Origin: Flagellimonas aquimarina
GTDB taxonomy: Bacteria > Bacteroidota > Bacteroidia > Flavobacteriales > Flavobacteriaceae
NCBI RefSeq assembly: GCF_003149745.1
Contig: NZ_QGEG01000002.1
Coordinates: 992,001 to 1,056,000 of the forward strand
Direction: 5' to 3'
Length of the DNA: 64,000 bases
Part shown: positions 44,263-53,653 of the stretch, one piece after another
Numbering within the stretch: position 1 is the stretch's first letter
Layout of the letters: every line of letters starts with the position of its first letter
The notes under the pieces: model-generated
Told to the model about the DNA's origin: nothing
The model's input: the letters and a program-made list of their open reading frames with translations, nothing else
The model's database searches: none
Position numbers and translations under genes: made by a program

Positions 44263-44482
44263 TCATTTTTGATAATTACAAAAGACTCGGAAATTAATGG
44301 TGTTCCAATCTGTTGGGATAGGTTTTGTCCCAAAAGTGTTGAGAGCTGTCTTGAAATCACATTCTTTCATAATATTTGTTGGTGGAGCACTAAAAAAAAA
44401 TCTCTGAAATTACCCTAACTTTAGCATCGATATCTATTCAATGTAGACCAGAAAGATTTTAAATCATAATAAAAACACCAAT

Positions 44483-45673
44483 ATGCTTAAAAGAATTTCA
44501 TTTTTGTTCCTGCTATCTCTGTTTGTCTTTTCCTGTAATGGAAAAAAAGAAAAGTCAAAAGAAACTCCGGTAGAAGAATTAGAAGAAATTGAGCAAACTG
44601 AAACCAGTTTGCCACTACAAGACTTAAACCTACCTGACGGTTTTAAAATAGAGGTGTTTGCTGAAGGTATTGATGGAGCCAGATCTATGGCCATGGGTGA
44701 TGACGGTACACTTTTCGTAGGTACACGGAACGAAAAAACAGTTTATGCACTTCAGGATTTAAATGGGGATTATAGGGCTGAGAAAATAATGGTTCTTGAT
44801 TCCACTCTGGAAGTTCCCAATGGTATAGCTTTTAAAGATGGAGCATTGTATGTTGCAGAAGTTGGTAGACTTTTGAGGTATCCAAATATAGAACAACAAC
44901 TTTCCAGCCCCCCGCAACCTGAAGTGATTTATGACGACTACCCAACAGAATTTCATCACGGGTGGAAATACATCGCCTTTGGGCCAGATGGAAAATTATA
45001 TGTACCGGTAGGCGCGCCCTGTAATATCTGTGAGCGCTCTGATGAAGATGAACGCTATGCGACCATCACACGAATGAATCCAGATGGCAGCAACAGGGAA
45101 ATTTACGCTAAAGGAGTTAGAAATACGGTCGGGTTTACGTGGCATCCAGAAACAGGAGAATTATGGTTTACGGACAACGGTAGGGATATGATGGGAGATG
45201 ACATTCCTCCCTGTGAACTAAATCGGGTTACAGAGAGCGGACAACATTTTGGGTATCCCTATTGTCATGGAGGAACGGTTAAAGATCCTGAGTTTGGGGA
45301 TAAATTTCCCTGTTCAGATTTTGTTGCACCAGTTCAAGCCATGGGCGCCCACGTAGCTCCCTTGGGAGTTAAGTTCTATACCGGAAATATGTTTCCCAAT
45401 ACATATAAAGGTTACGCTTTTATAGCCGAACATGGATCATGGAACCGTTCTTCCAAGGTAGGATATAAGATTTCATTGGTTAAACTAAAAGATAATGAGG
45501 CTGTGAGTTATGAAACATTTATTGATGGATGGCTTAATGATGATACCCAGGAAGCATTTGGAAGACCTGTGGATATCTTGTTTCTTGCAGATGGTTCTAT
45601 GCTCATTTCCGATGATTTTGGCGATGCTATTTATAGAGTCTCATATAGTGACACGCAACTTGCCAAGCTTTAA
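44483..45673 (+). CDS. PQQ-dependent sugar dehydrogenase-like lipoprotein
   Basis: A 396-residue lipoprotein (lipobox VFSC, Cys18) with a six-bladed beta-propeller of the soluble glucose/sorbosone dehydrogenase type. Recognisable pieces are PDGFKIEVFAEGIDGARSMA, HHGWKYIAFGPDGKLYVPVG, FTWHPETGELWFTDNGRDMM and FIAEHGSWNRSS. The family binds PQQ and oxidises sugars or sugar alcohols in the periplasm; specific activity is unverified. It shares the direction of the K+ channel-like gene 20 nt downstream. Confidence 0.88.
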   Translation: MLKRISFLFLLSLFVFSCNGKKEKSKETPVEELEEIEQTETSLPLQDLNLPDGFKIEVFAEGIDGARSMAMGDDGTLFVGTRNEKTVYALQDLNGDYRAEKIMVLDSTLEVPNGIAFKDGALYVAEVGRLLRYPNIEQQLSSPPQPEVIYDDYPTEFHHGWKYIAFGPDGKLYVPVGAPCNICERSDEDERYATITRMNPDGSNREIYAKGVRNTVGFTWHPETGELWFTDNGRDMMGDDIPPCELNRVTESGQHFGYPYCHGGTVKDPEFGDKFPCSDFVAPVQAMGAHVAPLGVKFYTGNMFPNTYKGYAFIAEHGSWNRSSKVGYKISLVKLKDNEAVSYETFIDGWLNDDTQEAFGRPVDILFLADGSMLISDDFGDAIYRVSYSDTQLAKL

Positions 45674-45693
45674 TTATATGGCAAGGTTGTGCC

Positions 45694-46386
45694 ATGAATC
45701 AAAATGGAAGTATGATTAAAAAGCTGTATAAATTCCGTTTTGTAATTTTTCTTGGCACTCAATTGGCTATTCTTTTTGGGTCATTGTTTTTTCCCAGTGA
45801 GTTTTTCGAATTCACATTGCTTCCTTTGCTTTACTTGGTCAGTATTCTTGCAGGGATTTTAATGATTTCCAAAAGAAAAAAACTCACGTGGTTTTTTATT
45901 TTGCTATTTGTGGTTTCTGCTGGAATTTTTGGGAGTTCCATGATTTATAGACAAGAATCACAGAGTGATATTCTAATGCGGTTATCCATTTATTTTGTAT
46001 TCCATACCGTGGTTACCTGGAATATCATTCAACAGGTTTGGAGGGCAAAATTTGTAAATAGAAATGTTATTCTTGGCTTAATGAGCGGTTATATTTCCCT
46101 TGGGTTCTTGGCCTTCTTTTTATTTATGTCTATTGAATTGACCAATCCTGGAGCTTTCCAGGGTATCTTAATGAAAAATGGAACCTTGGACATTAAAAGT
46201 GAGGCCATTTTATATTATGCTTACATCACTTTGTTGACCATTGGATATGGGGAAATAGTACCTTCAATACCTATAGCCCAAAAAGCTGCTATGCTAGTGG
46301 GGCTGATGGGTCAGTTTTATATGGTTATTATCACCGCTGTAGTTGTGGAAAAGTATATTAAGCATTCTGAGAAAAAGAAGGACTAA
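45694..46386 (+). CDS. Two-TM potassium-channel-like protein (Ion_trans_2)
   Basis: A 230-residue membrane protein with about seven hydrophobic segments; the last two flank a pore loop with the selectivity-filter-like LTIGYGEIVPS, the TxGYG-type signature of potassium channels. There is no RCK or cyclic-nucleotide domain. Starts at 45694 or 45712 (both ATG) are possible. It follows the sugar-dehydrogenase gene closely, so co-transcription is possible. Role is probably ion homeostasis. Confidence 0.85.
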   Translation: MNQNGSMIKKLYKFRFVIFLGTQLAILFGSLFFPSEFFEFTLLPLLYLVSILAGILMISKRKKLTWFFILLFVVSAGIFGSSMIYRQESQSDILMRLSIYFVFHTVVTWNIIQQVWRAKFVNRNVILGLMSGYISLGFLAFFLFMSIELTNPGAFQGILMKNGTLDIKSEAILYYAYITLLTIGYGEIVPSIPIAQKAAMLVGLMGQFYMVIITAVVVEKYIKHSEKKKD

Positions 46387-46398
46387 ATTGTTGTAACC

Positions 46399-48642
46399 TT
46401 AGAGATTAAGCCAGTAGTTCAATTTTAAAACGATTGCCCGTTGTCTTGGAAAACGAATAGATGGAAGAATCAAACCACCGCCGCCTGTCTGGCTTTCTGC
46501 AAAAAAATTGTCCGTATATACCAGAAAAATATCCGATACCGGTTTAAAGCGCCATTGTATTCTAGAATTAAGATTTAAATTCTGTATCTGACTGTTAAAC
46601 TGCACAAAGGTTGTCCAAAAGATATTTTTGGTAAAAGTAAAATCAAAACGAGTACCTATTAACAATAGATCTGCATCCTTGTACGGATCTGGCAGTCTAA
46701 TGTTATTGTAGGCAAAATTTAAGGAGGTAAACCCCAATGGCTGATATCTATAGGTAAGGGTACCCGCAAAATTGTATAAAGATCCATTGAAATATTCACC
46801 CATTTGCGTAGATAAATTATAAGAGAAAACCTTTCTTGCGTCCGATCTATATGTTGCACTTAGAAAAGAATACCCATAATCTGTGCCCTCAGTTAATGCA
46901 AGACCATTAAGACCACTTGGGTCAAAAGGATTCAATAAAAAAGTATATTGTTTTTCGGCAGATAGTTCCAAATAAGCTGTGCTTTTATAGTTAAATCTAT
47001 AGTTGAACCCCAAGTTCCAATCTAAATCATCTAAGGTGATATTGTTTTTTATGAGTTCACCTGAAATACCAGGGCCATGTTTTTGAATGGTTCCATTTTT
47101 TGGATAGTAATTATACCAAACTTGGGGAGTTAATTGAAAGATGTTTCGTCTTCTTACAAATCCTACTTCAGGATTATAACCAGCGCCAATACTTTGACCG
47201 GTAAGATTGGATTCCAGTTTATATGTGCTATAGTTTAGAAAACCACCTAAGGCATAATTAGAGTCCGAATTGGTTTCATCAAAAGATTGATGGTAGAACA
47301 ATTTCCCATTCCACGTATTGTCATTAGTGGCCAAATTCGCATCAATCCCCAGCGTTCTGTTGTAGGTGTTGGGAGAAAAAGTGAAATCTCCTCCAATAGA
47401 ATCAACAAAAGCCTGTTTGTTTATAAATGTTGCACTCAAATATGACCTGCTGAGTATTCTTTGTTGCAGTGCTGCAACCAAATAATTGGTAGAAGCCAAA
47501 CCAATGGCTTCATTTTCCTTTAGCTGTGCATTAAGCACCCCTAATCTTAAATTCTTATTCAATTTCCCATTTAATCGTATTCCGCCATAGATTTCATTTT
47601 GTAGGTTCTGCCCCGTGGATTCATCTCTGGTCACCCCAATTCTTCTGGAAAAAAAAGGCCGTGTGCCATCAATGCCAAAACTGGCAAATAAATCTGCATT
47701 TTCTAAAAAGAATTGCCGCCGTTCCGGGAAAAAGATTTCAAATCTATCAAGATTGGTGACTTGTTGGTCTACTTCTACTTGGGAGAAATCAGGATTCGCG
47801 GTGACATCAAGCGTCATCGCCGGACCTAAACCAAATTTGGCATCAAAACCAAAATCAAAATCGTTTATAGTGGGTGTGTCCGTTTCAAAGTTTTTAGAAT
47901 TTCTAAAAATACTATAGGGGATTAGAGAGATGTTCGTTTTGGTTTTTTGCAAAGGTTCATCCCAAACCAACGATTGGGTAAATGCCAAGTTAATGATAAA
48001 TTGATTTCTTGGAATAGGAGTCCATGTAGATTGTTCACTGTATTCGCTATCGAACCGATAAAAATTAATATACCAATTGTTAAGGTCTTTTTTGTAGCGT
48101 AGTGTTTTAAAAGGAATGGCCACTTCCACCGCCCAGAAATCCTCATATATTTCAGCTTTGGAATACCAAACATTGTCCCAACTTGTAGAAAATGTATCTG
48201 AACTTGCCACACTTCCGCCATTGGCTATAAGTCCTTCCCTTTGCACTCCAAACGGGTTTACACCGAATAGGAATGCGTTGTTCCTATCGGCATAGGTATC
48301 CAATACAATGCTTATTACATCATTGGCCTCGCCCCTAAAATCCCTGCGAAGTGATGGGGTTACATATTCCCTTGGACCTAAATTCAGCATTTTGGCAAAA
48401 ATGTAAAGGTTGTCTTCGTCATAGGTCATCCGTATCTCTGTTTGTGCTTTTGCGGGAACGGAGTCGCTTGGAAAGAATTGGGCAAAATTGTCTGCTATTG
48501 CAGCTTCCTGCCAATCCAGCTCGTTCATCTGGGCGTCCAACTCAATTTTTCCTTTAGCTTTTTTAATAGCCAATCCGTTTTGTGCTAATGTGAAATGAAA
48601 AGAGGCAAAGACTAAAATTATCATGATGAAAACAGTGCGCAT
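46399..48642 (-). CDS. DUF5916 protein, second paralogue
   Basis: A 747-residue exported protein with the same order as the gene at 40045: signal peptide, CBM9-like domain (KGKIELDAQMNELDWQEAAI), the DUF5916 hallmark (NPDFSQVEVDQQVTNLDRFE then FFPERRQFFLENA) and a barrel ending in a final KLNYWLNL strand. The two share clear sequence similarity but are not a recent tandem copy. It is convergent with the K+ channel gene (12 nt) and divergent from an AraC regulator, which may control it. Confidence 0.88.
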   Translation of the reverse strand: MRTVFIMIILVFASFHFTLAQNGLAIKKAKGKIELDAQMNELDWQEAAIADNFAQFFPSDSVPAKAQTEIRMTYDEDNLYIFAKMLNLGPREYVTPSLRRDFRGEANDVISIVLDTYADRNNAFLFGVNPFGVQREGLIANGGSVASSDTFSTSWDNVWYSKAEIYEDFWAVEVAIPFKTLRYKKDLNNWYINFYRFDSEYSEQSTWTPIPRNQFIINLAFTQSLVWDEPLQKTKTNISLIPYSIFRNSKNFETDTPTINDFDFGFDAKFGLGPAMTLDVTANPDFSQVEVDQQVTNLDRFEIFFPERRQFFLENADLFASFGIDGTRPFFSRRIGVTRDESTGQNLQNEIYGGIRLNGKLNKNLRLGVLNAQLKENEAIGLASTNYLVAALQQRILSRSYLSATFINKQAFVDSIGGDFTFSPNTYNRTLGIDANLATNDNTWNGKLFYHQSFDETNSDSNYALGGFLNYSTYKLESNLTGQSIGAGYNPEVGFVRRRNIFQLTPQVWYNYYPKNGTIQKHGPGISGELIKNNITLDDLDWNLGFNYRFNYKSTAYLELSAEKQYTFLLNPFDPSGLNGLALTEGTDYGYSFLSATYRSDARKVFSYNLSTQMGEYFNGSLYNFAGTLTYRYQPLGFTSLNFAYNNIRLPDPYKDADLLLIGTRFDFTFTKNIFWTTFVQFNSQIQNLNLNSRIQWRFKPVSDIFLVYTDNFFAESQTGGGGLILPSIRFPRQRAIVLKLNYWLNL

Positions 48643-48849
48643 AGGATATTGTTATGAGGTAAAACTAATTTCGGAATGGATTTTTTTGTTATTGAATCGG
48701 AAATAGTGGTTATGGAATTTGAAAATTGACAAGAGCATAAGTCAGTTTTTTTTAGCTTAGTAAAAAAAGTTTTGGATTTAATAGGGGATGGGTATACAGG
48801 GCATAAGGAGGAATTGACCATCAATGGCTTTTTGATCTACTTTACAAAA

Positions 48850-49671
48850 ATGCAAACCTTTGAAAAGGTTGTTATTTATAAGGAGGTTGAGGAGGAATGG
48901 TTGCAATTTCATTTTCAACTGGCGGGAAGGACCAAAACCATTGTTGCAGATGATGTAAAAGAGATCATTATTAAACCAAATACCTTCACGATCATTTATG
49001 AGAAGTTAGGAGATTGCGCCATTCACTTTCCTAAGAACTGCAATTATGAAAGTTTTGGTTTTGTTATACAACCTGAGTATTTTTTAAACTCTTTTTTAAA
49101 GGATTTTGAAGAGCTTCAGTCCCTAAAAACAGTGATTGAAACTAATTCTGAATATTTTCTAGATCAGGAATATGCATTATTGGATTCTAAGACCAGAAAA
49201 ATAATAAATGATATTAAACACAATCCTTTTATGGGGAATTTAAAAGAGGTGTTCATAGAAGCGAAGCTTATTGATTTGATATTTCATTCTATTCCCTTGT
49301 TACGAGAAAAAACTAAAAATTCAATTCAGTTTACAGATGCTTCAAAACAAAAAATCATTGAGGCGAAGGAGTATATTCTTAAAAACCAACACAAAAGACT
49401 ATCAATCAAGGAAATTGCCAATGCGGTTGGGTTGAACCAATACTTTCTTAAAACTAAATTCAAAGATGCCTTTGGAAAAAGTGTTGTGGATTTCTGTATT
49501 GAATTAAAACTGGAAAGGGCTTACAACGAAATTCAAAACACAGATAACAAAATCACCTTTATTGCGTATGAGGTTGGTTATTCCAGCCTGGGTAATTTTT
49601 CCAATGCCTTTTATAAAAAATATAAGATAAGGCCCAGTTCATTAAGAAAAAAGCCCCATAGCAATATATAG
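48850..49671 (+). CDS. AraC-family transcriptional regulator
   Basis: A regulator with a C-terminal AraC double HTH: SIKEIANAVGLNQYFLKTKF and FIAYEVGYSSLGNFSNAFYK followed by RPSSLRKK. The ATG at 48850 gives 273 residues; the frame is open back to a TTG at 48772, and a TTG at 48814 preceded by AAGGAGG is another candidate. The N-terminal effector domain is unfamiliar. It is divergent from the DUF5916 gene at 46399-48642 and may regulate it. Confidence 0.85.
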   Translation: MQTFEKVVIYKEVEEEWLQFHFQLAGRTKTIVADDVKEIIIKPNTFTIIYEKLGDCAIHFPKNCNYESFGFVIQPEYFLNSFLKDFEELQSLKTVIETNSEYFLDQEYALLDSKTRKIINDIKHNPFMGNLKEVFIEAKLIDLIFHSIPLLREKTKNSIQFTDASKQKIIEAKEYILKNQHKRLSIKEIANAVGLNQYFLKTKFKDAFGKSVVDFCIELKLERAYNEIQNTDNKITFIAYEVGYSSLGNFSNAFYKKYKIRPSSLRKKPHSNI

Positions 49672-49677
49672 GGCTTT
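49650..49677. terminator. Hairpin at the AraC gene end
   Basis: AAAGCCC (49650-49656) pairs with GGGCTTT (49671-49677) around the stop codon. The loop is long (14 nt). It lies between two convergent genes, so it may terminate both. No good T-run. Confidence 0.5.
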
Positions 49678-49712
49678 ATAGCAGATAACCATTTATCTAA
49701 AGATTGGTTTAA

Positions 49713-50351
49713 TTATTTTATTGCACGGCCTCTAATTTGAGGTGTGATTGGAACAAAAGGAGAATAAGAATTGTATTCTTCTATGGATAAGGAGCTAAAA
49801 CCAGCCGATTCTAACATAGACTTTGTGTCTCTTTTGGTGTTACATCCTTCAAAAAACCAAAGCCAAGGTTTGAACGTTACATTTTGGACAAAGGATACAA
49901 TTGTTTTCTCTTTAGCCCTAACATGTTCAATAAACACAAAAACTCCAGAAGGTTTCAATATTCTTTTTATCTGCTCAATGCACTGGGCAGGGTTGGATAC
50001 AGTGCACATTACCAAAGTGCAGACAACAAATTCAATTGAATTGTCCGGCAAGTCCATATCTTCCCCAACAATTGTTTTTATTTCTAAACATATTCCATAT
50101 TTAGTAGCACTTTTTTTAAGATTAACGTGCATATGGATATTGGGTTCAATGGCAATTAGTCTGGTTCCTTTTCTAAGATACCTCATATTGGCCCCAGCTC
50201 CTGGACCAATTTCCACAACAGTTTGCGGATGATTTTTAAAAAGCGCTCTTTTGGATTTTCCAAAAAGATGATTCATATATCCTGAAAGCATTTTAAACAT
50301 CCAAGAATTGACAGGGCCACGAACCGAATTATTTTCAAATGTGGTGCACAT
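49713..50351 (-). CDS. Class I SAM-dependent methyltransferase
   Basis: A 212-residue methyltransferase of the UbiE/METTL7-like type. Motif I is TVVEIGPGAGANMRYL, motif II FVVCTLVMCTVSNP and motif III-type GVFVFIEHVRA. The substrate is not predictable. It sits 7 nt from the lipoprotein gene upstream on the same strand and probably belongs to the same transcript. Confidence 0.88.
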   Translation of the reverse strand: MCTTFENNSVRGPVNSWMFKMLSGYMNHLFGKSKRALFKNHPQTVVEIGPGAGANMRYLRKGTRLIAIEPNIHMHVNLKKSATKYGICLEIKTIVGEDMDLPDNSIEFVVCTLVMCTVSNPAQCIEQIKRILKPSGVFVFIEHVRAKEKTIVSFVQNVTFKPWLWFFEGCNTKRDTKSMLESAGFSSLSIEEYNSYSPFVPITPQIRGRAIK

Positions 50352-50357
50352 AATTCT

Positions 50358-50915
50358 TTAATTTGATTCAAAATTGATGGTGAAATTGCAATTGAAGGAG
50401 ACTATACCTTGGTCAAAGTTTGCCAAACTCACCTCTCCATCCAGAGCAACAGTTCCTTCTCGCCCTTCAAACTCAAAAGTTGCCTTAATGATATTGTTTT
50501 TCGTAGGAGTAAATAAGGTTTTAAAGTTCAAGGCTTCATCAGGAGGTTGAAGTGTTTGTATGACTTGGTTTTCTGCTTGAATAGTTCCTCGACCATCAAT
50601 ACTGATTGAGGTTATTACTCTAGACAGAATGGTGCCAACACTGTCTGTTACATTATCTACAACACAGTCCTGTAGAGTTCCGATTACATTTCCGCTATCT
50701 GCATCTATAAGCTCCATAAGAAAACAATTGGGTTCTAAAGTTTCTCCTGTTTTAGGGTGCACTATTGTTTTGGGTTGTGCAATGGCAACACCACGCCCTA
50801 TAACTCGAATCTCATTTAGTTCGGGCTCTTTAGGATTATCACCATAATCGTCATTGCTGCAAGCAAGAGCAAATAGTAAAATTGATATTGTGAAAACTTG
50901 TTTAATACTTTTCAT
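50358..50915 (-). CDS. Hypothetical lipoprotein
   Basis: A 185-residue lipoprotein; the ATG at 50913-50915 places the lipobox LACS (Cys19) correctly, whereas the frame extends to 50948. The mature part is beta-rich with Cys residues spread in it (PNCFLMEL, LQDCVVDN, SFNCNFTINF). It is not a family I recognise. It is 6 nt upstream of the methyltransferase gene. Confidence 0.75.
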   Translation of the reverse strand: MKSIKQVFTISILLFALACSNDDYGDNPKEPELNEIRVIGRGVAIAQPKTIVHPKTGETLEPNCFLMELIDADSGNVIGTLQDCVVDNVTDSVGTILSRVITSISIDGRGTIQAENQVIQTLQPPDEALNFKTLFTPTKNNIIKATFEFEGREGTVALDGEVSLANFDQGIVSFNCNFTINFESN

Positions 50916-50958
50916 AGGATTGTTTTTTTTTGATGTAATCTGAATCACAAAGAGTTAT

Positions 50959-51933
50959 TTATTTTAACTGAGCATTGGAGTATTGCACTTGATAAAAAAA
51001 ACGCATTACAGTTTCAGGGATGTTAATATGCTTATTCATGTTGGTCGCTATTTGAGACCATTGGTCAATATGTGGATTAGGAAAAGGATACCCACCTCTC
51101 ACTATTTTTAAAATGGAAACTCTTTTGTTCTTTTCATTCGACCAGTAATCATCTCGGAAAAATGTGGAATTAGCCTTTACAATAGTTGACGAAAGAGAAG
51201 ACAATGGGTTTTTATCGGTATTACCTAGAAGGCTCAGCCAATAATTCAATGTCTCATTTGTTGACAGCGTTTTTCCTCTTGTAAATCCGTTTAAAGAGGC
51301 AATTTCTCCACCTATATATGGGTTTGTTGTGTCCGATACATTGTTTATGATCATTATGGAAACAGCTTCATTGACAGGGGCACAGTCATCATTCGGTTTT
51401 ATCGGCAAATTTGCTCCAATTACTGCAAATCCTTTAAAAAAAGCAGGAATCGATTTGGCCAGCTTGTAACACATGTTTCCGCCGTTGAAATATCCAATTA
51501 CAAAGACATTATTACGGTCAATATGGTACCTTCTTTCCATTCTTTGAACAATGGATTTGATAAAAGCTAGGTCATCTATCCTCTTGCTTTTTGTTTTGAA
51601 AGGTGCATTTTTACGGCAGTCATTCCAGTAATTCTTGTATCCCTGTGGATAAACAACAATTGTGGCGCCAGTGCTATCCGCTAGTTCATTAAACTCAAAT
51701 CCCGTTGTGGTTTGAATCGATTTTGTTGTCATTCCATCACCATGTAAAACAACTACAAGTCTCGAGTTTCTAGTGGGGTGCTGGGGAACATGGTATTCAT
51801 AGTTGCGCGGGACACCATTAATCTCAATAGAGTCTTTCATCGTGTTTTTTTCATGGCCAAACTGAGCAGCTATATTTACTGAAAAAAACACCGAAAAAAT
51901 TGCTGGACAAACAATATGCTTAAGAATCTTCAT
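50959..51933 (-). CDS. PHB-depolymerase/LpqC-like alpha/beta-hydrolase with Ser-to-Phe at the nucleophile
   Basis: A 324-residue exported alpha/beta-hydrolase-fold protein (signal peptide to AAQ). The start is the ATG at 51931-51933; the frame extends to 52035. Family traits are VVVLHGDGMTTKS, VVYPQGYKNYWNDCR, DDLAFIKSIVQRMERRYHID and VFVIGYFNGGNMCYKLA. In this last motif the expected GxSNGG has Phe (codon TTC) in place of the Ser nucleophile. A Ser codon would be one base away (TCC/TTC). The protein may thus have lost esterase activity, or be a binding protein. It lies upstream of the lipoprotein and methyltransferase genes on the same strand. Confidence 0.85.
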   Translation of the reverse strand: MKILKHIVCPAIFSVFFSVNIAAQFGHEKNTMKDSIEINGVPRNYEYHVPQHPTRNSRLVVVLHGDGMTTKSIQTTTGFEFNELADSTGATIVVYPQGYKNYWNDCRKNAPFKTKSKRIDDLAFIKSIVQRMERRYHIDRNNVFVIGYFNGGNMCYKLAKSIPAFFKGFAVIGANLPIKPNDDCAPVNEAVSIMIINNVSDTTNPYIGGEIASLNGFTRGKTLSTNETLNYWLSLLGNTDKNPLSSLSSTIVKANSTFFRDDYWSNEKNKRVSILKIVRGGYPFPNPHIDQWSQIATNMNKHINIPETVMRFFYQVQYSNAQLK

Positions 51934-52056
51934 TAGGTTATTATTTGATGATTGATAAATTTGTTTTGGTGGACGATCCCTGTTTAAGACAATTAAATTT
52001 TTGTTGTGTTTTATTAAGGGGTTTACTCCACCCAACCCATTTCATGTTCATTTTTT

Positions 52057-52836
52057 TCATGATTTTTTCTTTGTGGTTACATCCCTGAAGCGGAGCATAT
52101 CTAAGATTCTGTTTGAAGCACCTAAATAATATCCCGTTTCGTGCTCATACGATTTTGGATTTTTAAATGTTCCAAAAAGCATGTCTATGACAGGCAAATC
52201 CGTGTAATTGTATTTGTGGATTCCCTTTGCATGGTGTATGGTATGACTTTCAGGCCTTTGAACGATATAACCAATCCATCTTGGGGTGTTGATATTGGCA
52301 TGCTGAAAAATGCCCAAAAATGTAAGGGATAGAATAATGATGGTAATAGCTTGTGGGGACAAGCCCATAATTAAAGCAAAGCTCACTGACCCCACCAAGG
52401 ATAGTCCGATCATATCGTTTAAGCTGAACATGAAAGCACTGGGAACATCTAAACGTTCTGCGCTGTGGTGTATTTGATGCGACACCCTAAATAGGAAATC
52501 TGATTTGTGCATGCTTATATGCCAACCATACTGAACCAATTCAAATAAGAAAATCCCTATGATTACTTGAAAAGCAAGGGACATATTGCTTAGATCCATT
52601 AGTTGGTAAGAAGCAAAGAAACCATCCCATAATAGTGGGATATAGGTAGTGAATAGCATGTAGGCCAGAAAAAAAAGTAATCCTCTTGTTTTCCAATATT
52701 TTACCTTAGGAAGTTTCCGGGCAGGAAAAATGGTCTCCCAGATAAATAAACCTCCAAACAAGGCATAAACAATTAATGAAATTGGGTCTAGTAGTATTTC
52801 TTGGGGTGTGGGCAATTGAGAAATGAAATCTTCCAT
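52057..52836 (-). CDS. Fatty-acid hydroxylase/sterol-desaturase superfamily protein
   Basis: A 259-residue membrane protein with three or more transmembrane helices and the histidine-rich di-iron motifs: HISMHKSDFLFRVSHQIHHS and HTIHHAKG. These are the diiron ligands of the fatty acid hydroxylase superfamily. The substrate may be a fatty acid, carotenoid or sterol-like lipid. Upstream of the PHB-depolymerase-like gene on the same strand, with a gap of about 120 nt. Confidence 0.9.
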   Translation of the reverse strand: MEDFISQLPTPQEILLDPISLIVYALFGGLFIWETIFPARKLPKVKYWKTRGLLFFLAYMLFTTYIPLLWDGFFASYQLMDLSNMSLAFQVIIGIFLFELVQYGWHISMHKSDFLFRVSHQIHHSAERLDVPSAFMFSLNDMIGLSLVGSVSFALIMGLSPQAITIIILSLTFLGIFQHANINTPRWIGYIVQRPESHTIHHAKGIHKYNYTDLPVIDMLFGTFKNPKSYEHETGYYLGASNRILDMLRFRDVTTKKKS

Positions 52837-52912
52837 GATCTTTAGTTTATAAATTTGACCGCAAATGTATATGCGGCTAAAAGCTTAAACTAAAAATCAG
52901 CCTTGACCTATG

Positions 52913-53479
52913 TTAGGAATTCATTTTGTTCCTGATTCTACTAAGGCTTTCGGGGTGTATGCCTAGATACTTGGCAATTTTATTTACAGGGATATTGGAA
53001 ATATACCTAGAGCGTGTTCGGAACATTTCCCCATATCTCTCCTCAGCGGTTTTTGTTAAAAGTTCCTTTTCTCTGTTGGATTTTCTTATGTAACCATGTT
53101 CTGTAATTATTCTTCCAAACTTGTTTGCATCAAGAGAAACATTATACGCATTCATCAAATCGTCATATTGGACAATTTCCATTTCACAGTCCATTAGTGC
53201 CGTTATTTGCACATCAGTAGGAAGTTGTGTAAGGAAAGATGTAAGGCCACAAAACATTTCTGTTTCAAAAAAGAAATCAATAATTTTTTCTGACATATAA
53301 CTTTTGATGGTCATTTCTACAATACCATGATTCATAAAATAGACATTACGTTCTATTTGACCATAGGTTGTAACAACATCCCCCTTTTTAAAACTCACTT
53401 TTTTAACTGGGTACGGTAAATCATCATATGAAGCTAAAGAGATGTTTAAAACCGAATTGTAAAAGTCCAGAAATAGCAT
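52913..53479 (-). CDS. Crp/Fnr-family transcriptional regulator
   Basis: A 188-residue regulator. The effector domain begins GDVVTTYGQIERNVYFMNHG and the C-terminal winged helix contains PVNKIAKYLGIHPESLSRIR. No iron-sulfur cysteine cluster is present. It is divergent from the M20 peptidase gene (174-nt gap), a plausible target. Its neighbour on the same strand is the fatty-acid-hydroxylase-like gene 76 nt downstream. Confidence 0.88.
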   Translation of the reverse strand: MLFLDFYNSVLNISLASYDDLPYPVKKVSFKKGDVVTTYGQIERNVYFMNHGIVEMTIKSYMSEKIIDFFFETEMFCGLTSFLTQLPTDVQITALMDCEMEIVQYDDLMNAYNVSLDANKFGRIITEHGYIRKSNREKELLTKTAEERYGEMFRTRSRYISNIPVNKIAKYLGIHPESLSRIRNKMNS

Positions 53480-53653
53480 TTAATATGGCATTTAAAAGCA
53501 ACCATTAAATTACTACTTTTTATTTGCTTTGCATATTCATTTATTGGTAAGAAAATCTATGCCTCTCTTGTTTTTTTGTAAAGGATTCTTATAAGAATGA
53601 TTGTATAAATATTCCCCATTTAGATTTATCTTTAACGTATATAAGTAACCATC

